Positions 63,745 to 64,000 of a DNA stretch of 64,000 nucleotides are shown here, piece after piece (the stretch's first letter is position 1; every line of letters starts with the position of its first letter). Position numbers and translations under genes: made by a program. The DNA is from Gordionus sp. m RMFG-2023 (taxonomy: Eukaryota; Nematomorpha; Gordioida; Chordodea; Parachordodidae), in assembly GCF_954871325.1 (NCBI RefSeq), contig NC_088775.1, positions 92,853,655-92,917,654 of the forward strand. The letters run 5' to 3'. The notes under the pieces were generated by a model, which worked only from the letters and a program-made list of their open reading frames with translations, made no database searches and had not been told where the DNA came from.

Positions 63745-64000
63745 CACACGACTATCAAATTTTCAACTCATCTAACATTTTAAATTGGACTAGGCGATCC
63801 ATAACCATTCCCCTCAAACAAAAATATATTATATAATTCTACAATTCCCTCAGATAATTAGTGTTTATATTCCTCATATACATATTCTTAAATTTTTCCT
63901 TTAATTCTTTCCTTCCTTCCTTTTTTCTAAACTACATTTTCATACCCTTTTTTTAAAAATACTTTATGACCCCCTTCATTATCCTCCACTCTCCTTTAAA

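Larger units (their letters stand above)
61713..64000. other. Upstream of PPID-like exons; no gene recognised
   Basis: This may be intron of the PPID-like gene. It holds family C copy 4 and an hAT-type element. The final kilobase is T/C-rich on the plus strand without an ORF. Confidence 0.5.

Overview
This is a 64 kb piece of nuclear DNA from a eukaryote, almost certainly an invertebrate animal. It is very AT-rich. Coding sequence is broken into exons with GT/AG borders, many introns are only 43-65 nt, and the proteins have animal-type architectures (paired IL16/PDZD2-like PDZ domains, a RUSC-type RUN protein, a BTB-BACK protein, ESF1, a cyclophilin-40-type TPR tail). I cannot name the phylum from sequence alone. 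I saw no rRNA, tRNA, CRISPR array, bacterial operon or intact virus-like element.

Layout. 242-1538 (+) is the 3' end of a PDZ gene related to pro-interleukin-16/PDZD2. It converges tail-to-tail on 2459-19057 (-), a 16-exon gene whose product (about 2,282 aa) has a long disordered N-terminus and a RUSC1/2-type RUN domain. From about 19 to 37 kb I find no convincing protein gene. The stretch holds microsatellites, inverted and tandem repeats, short non-autonomous transposons, a possible LINE scrap and an unusual inverted duplication of a leader-like segment (26.8-28.05 kb). 36950-47991 (-) is a complete 12-exon ESF1 gene (727 aa, nucleolar pre-rRNA processing). 50902-52244 (-) is a 4-exon BTB-BACK gene (389 aa). 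59947-61712 (-) holds the last two recognised exons of a PPID/Cyp40-like gene. The rest of 52-64 kb is mainly AT-rich spacer and repeats.

The exon models were built by hand from splice consensus, reading-frame continuity and remembered family sequences. For ESF1, the BTB gene and the PDZ gene all phases close exactly. For the RUSC-like gene they also close, with one intron (near 7.7 kb) whose borders are ambiguous.

The five genes have no evident joint function. The most striking feature is the repeat fraction: several families of 130-250 bp hAT-type miniature elements with clean 8-bp target duplications share termini (CAGAGTTGTTAAA or TAGTGTTGTTAAA) but carry unrelated interiors, each built from a short repeated word. 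They and other short families lie in the introns of the RUSC-like and ESF1 genes and in intergenic DNA.
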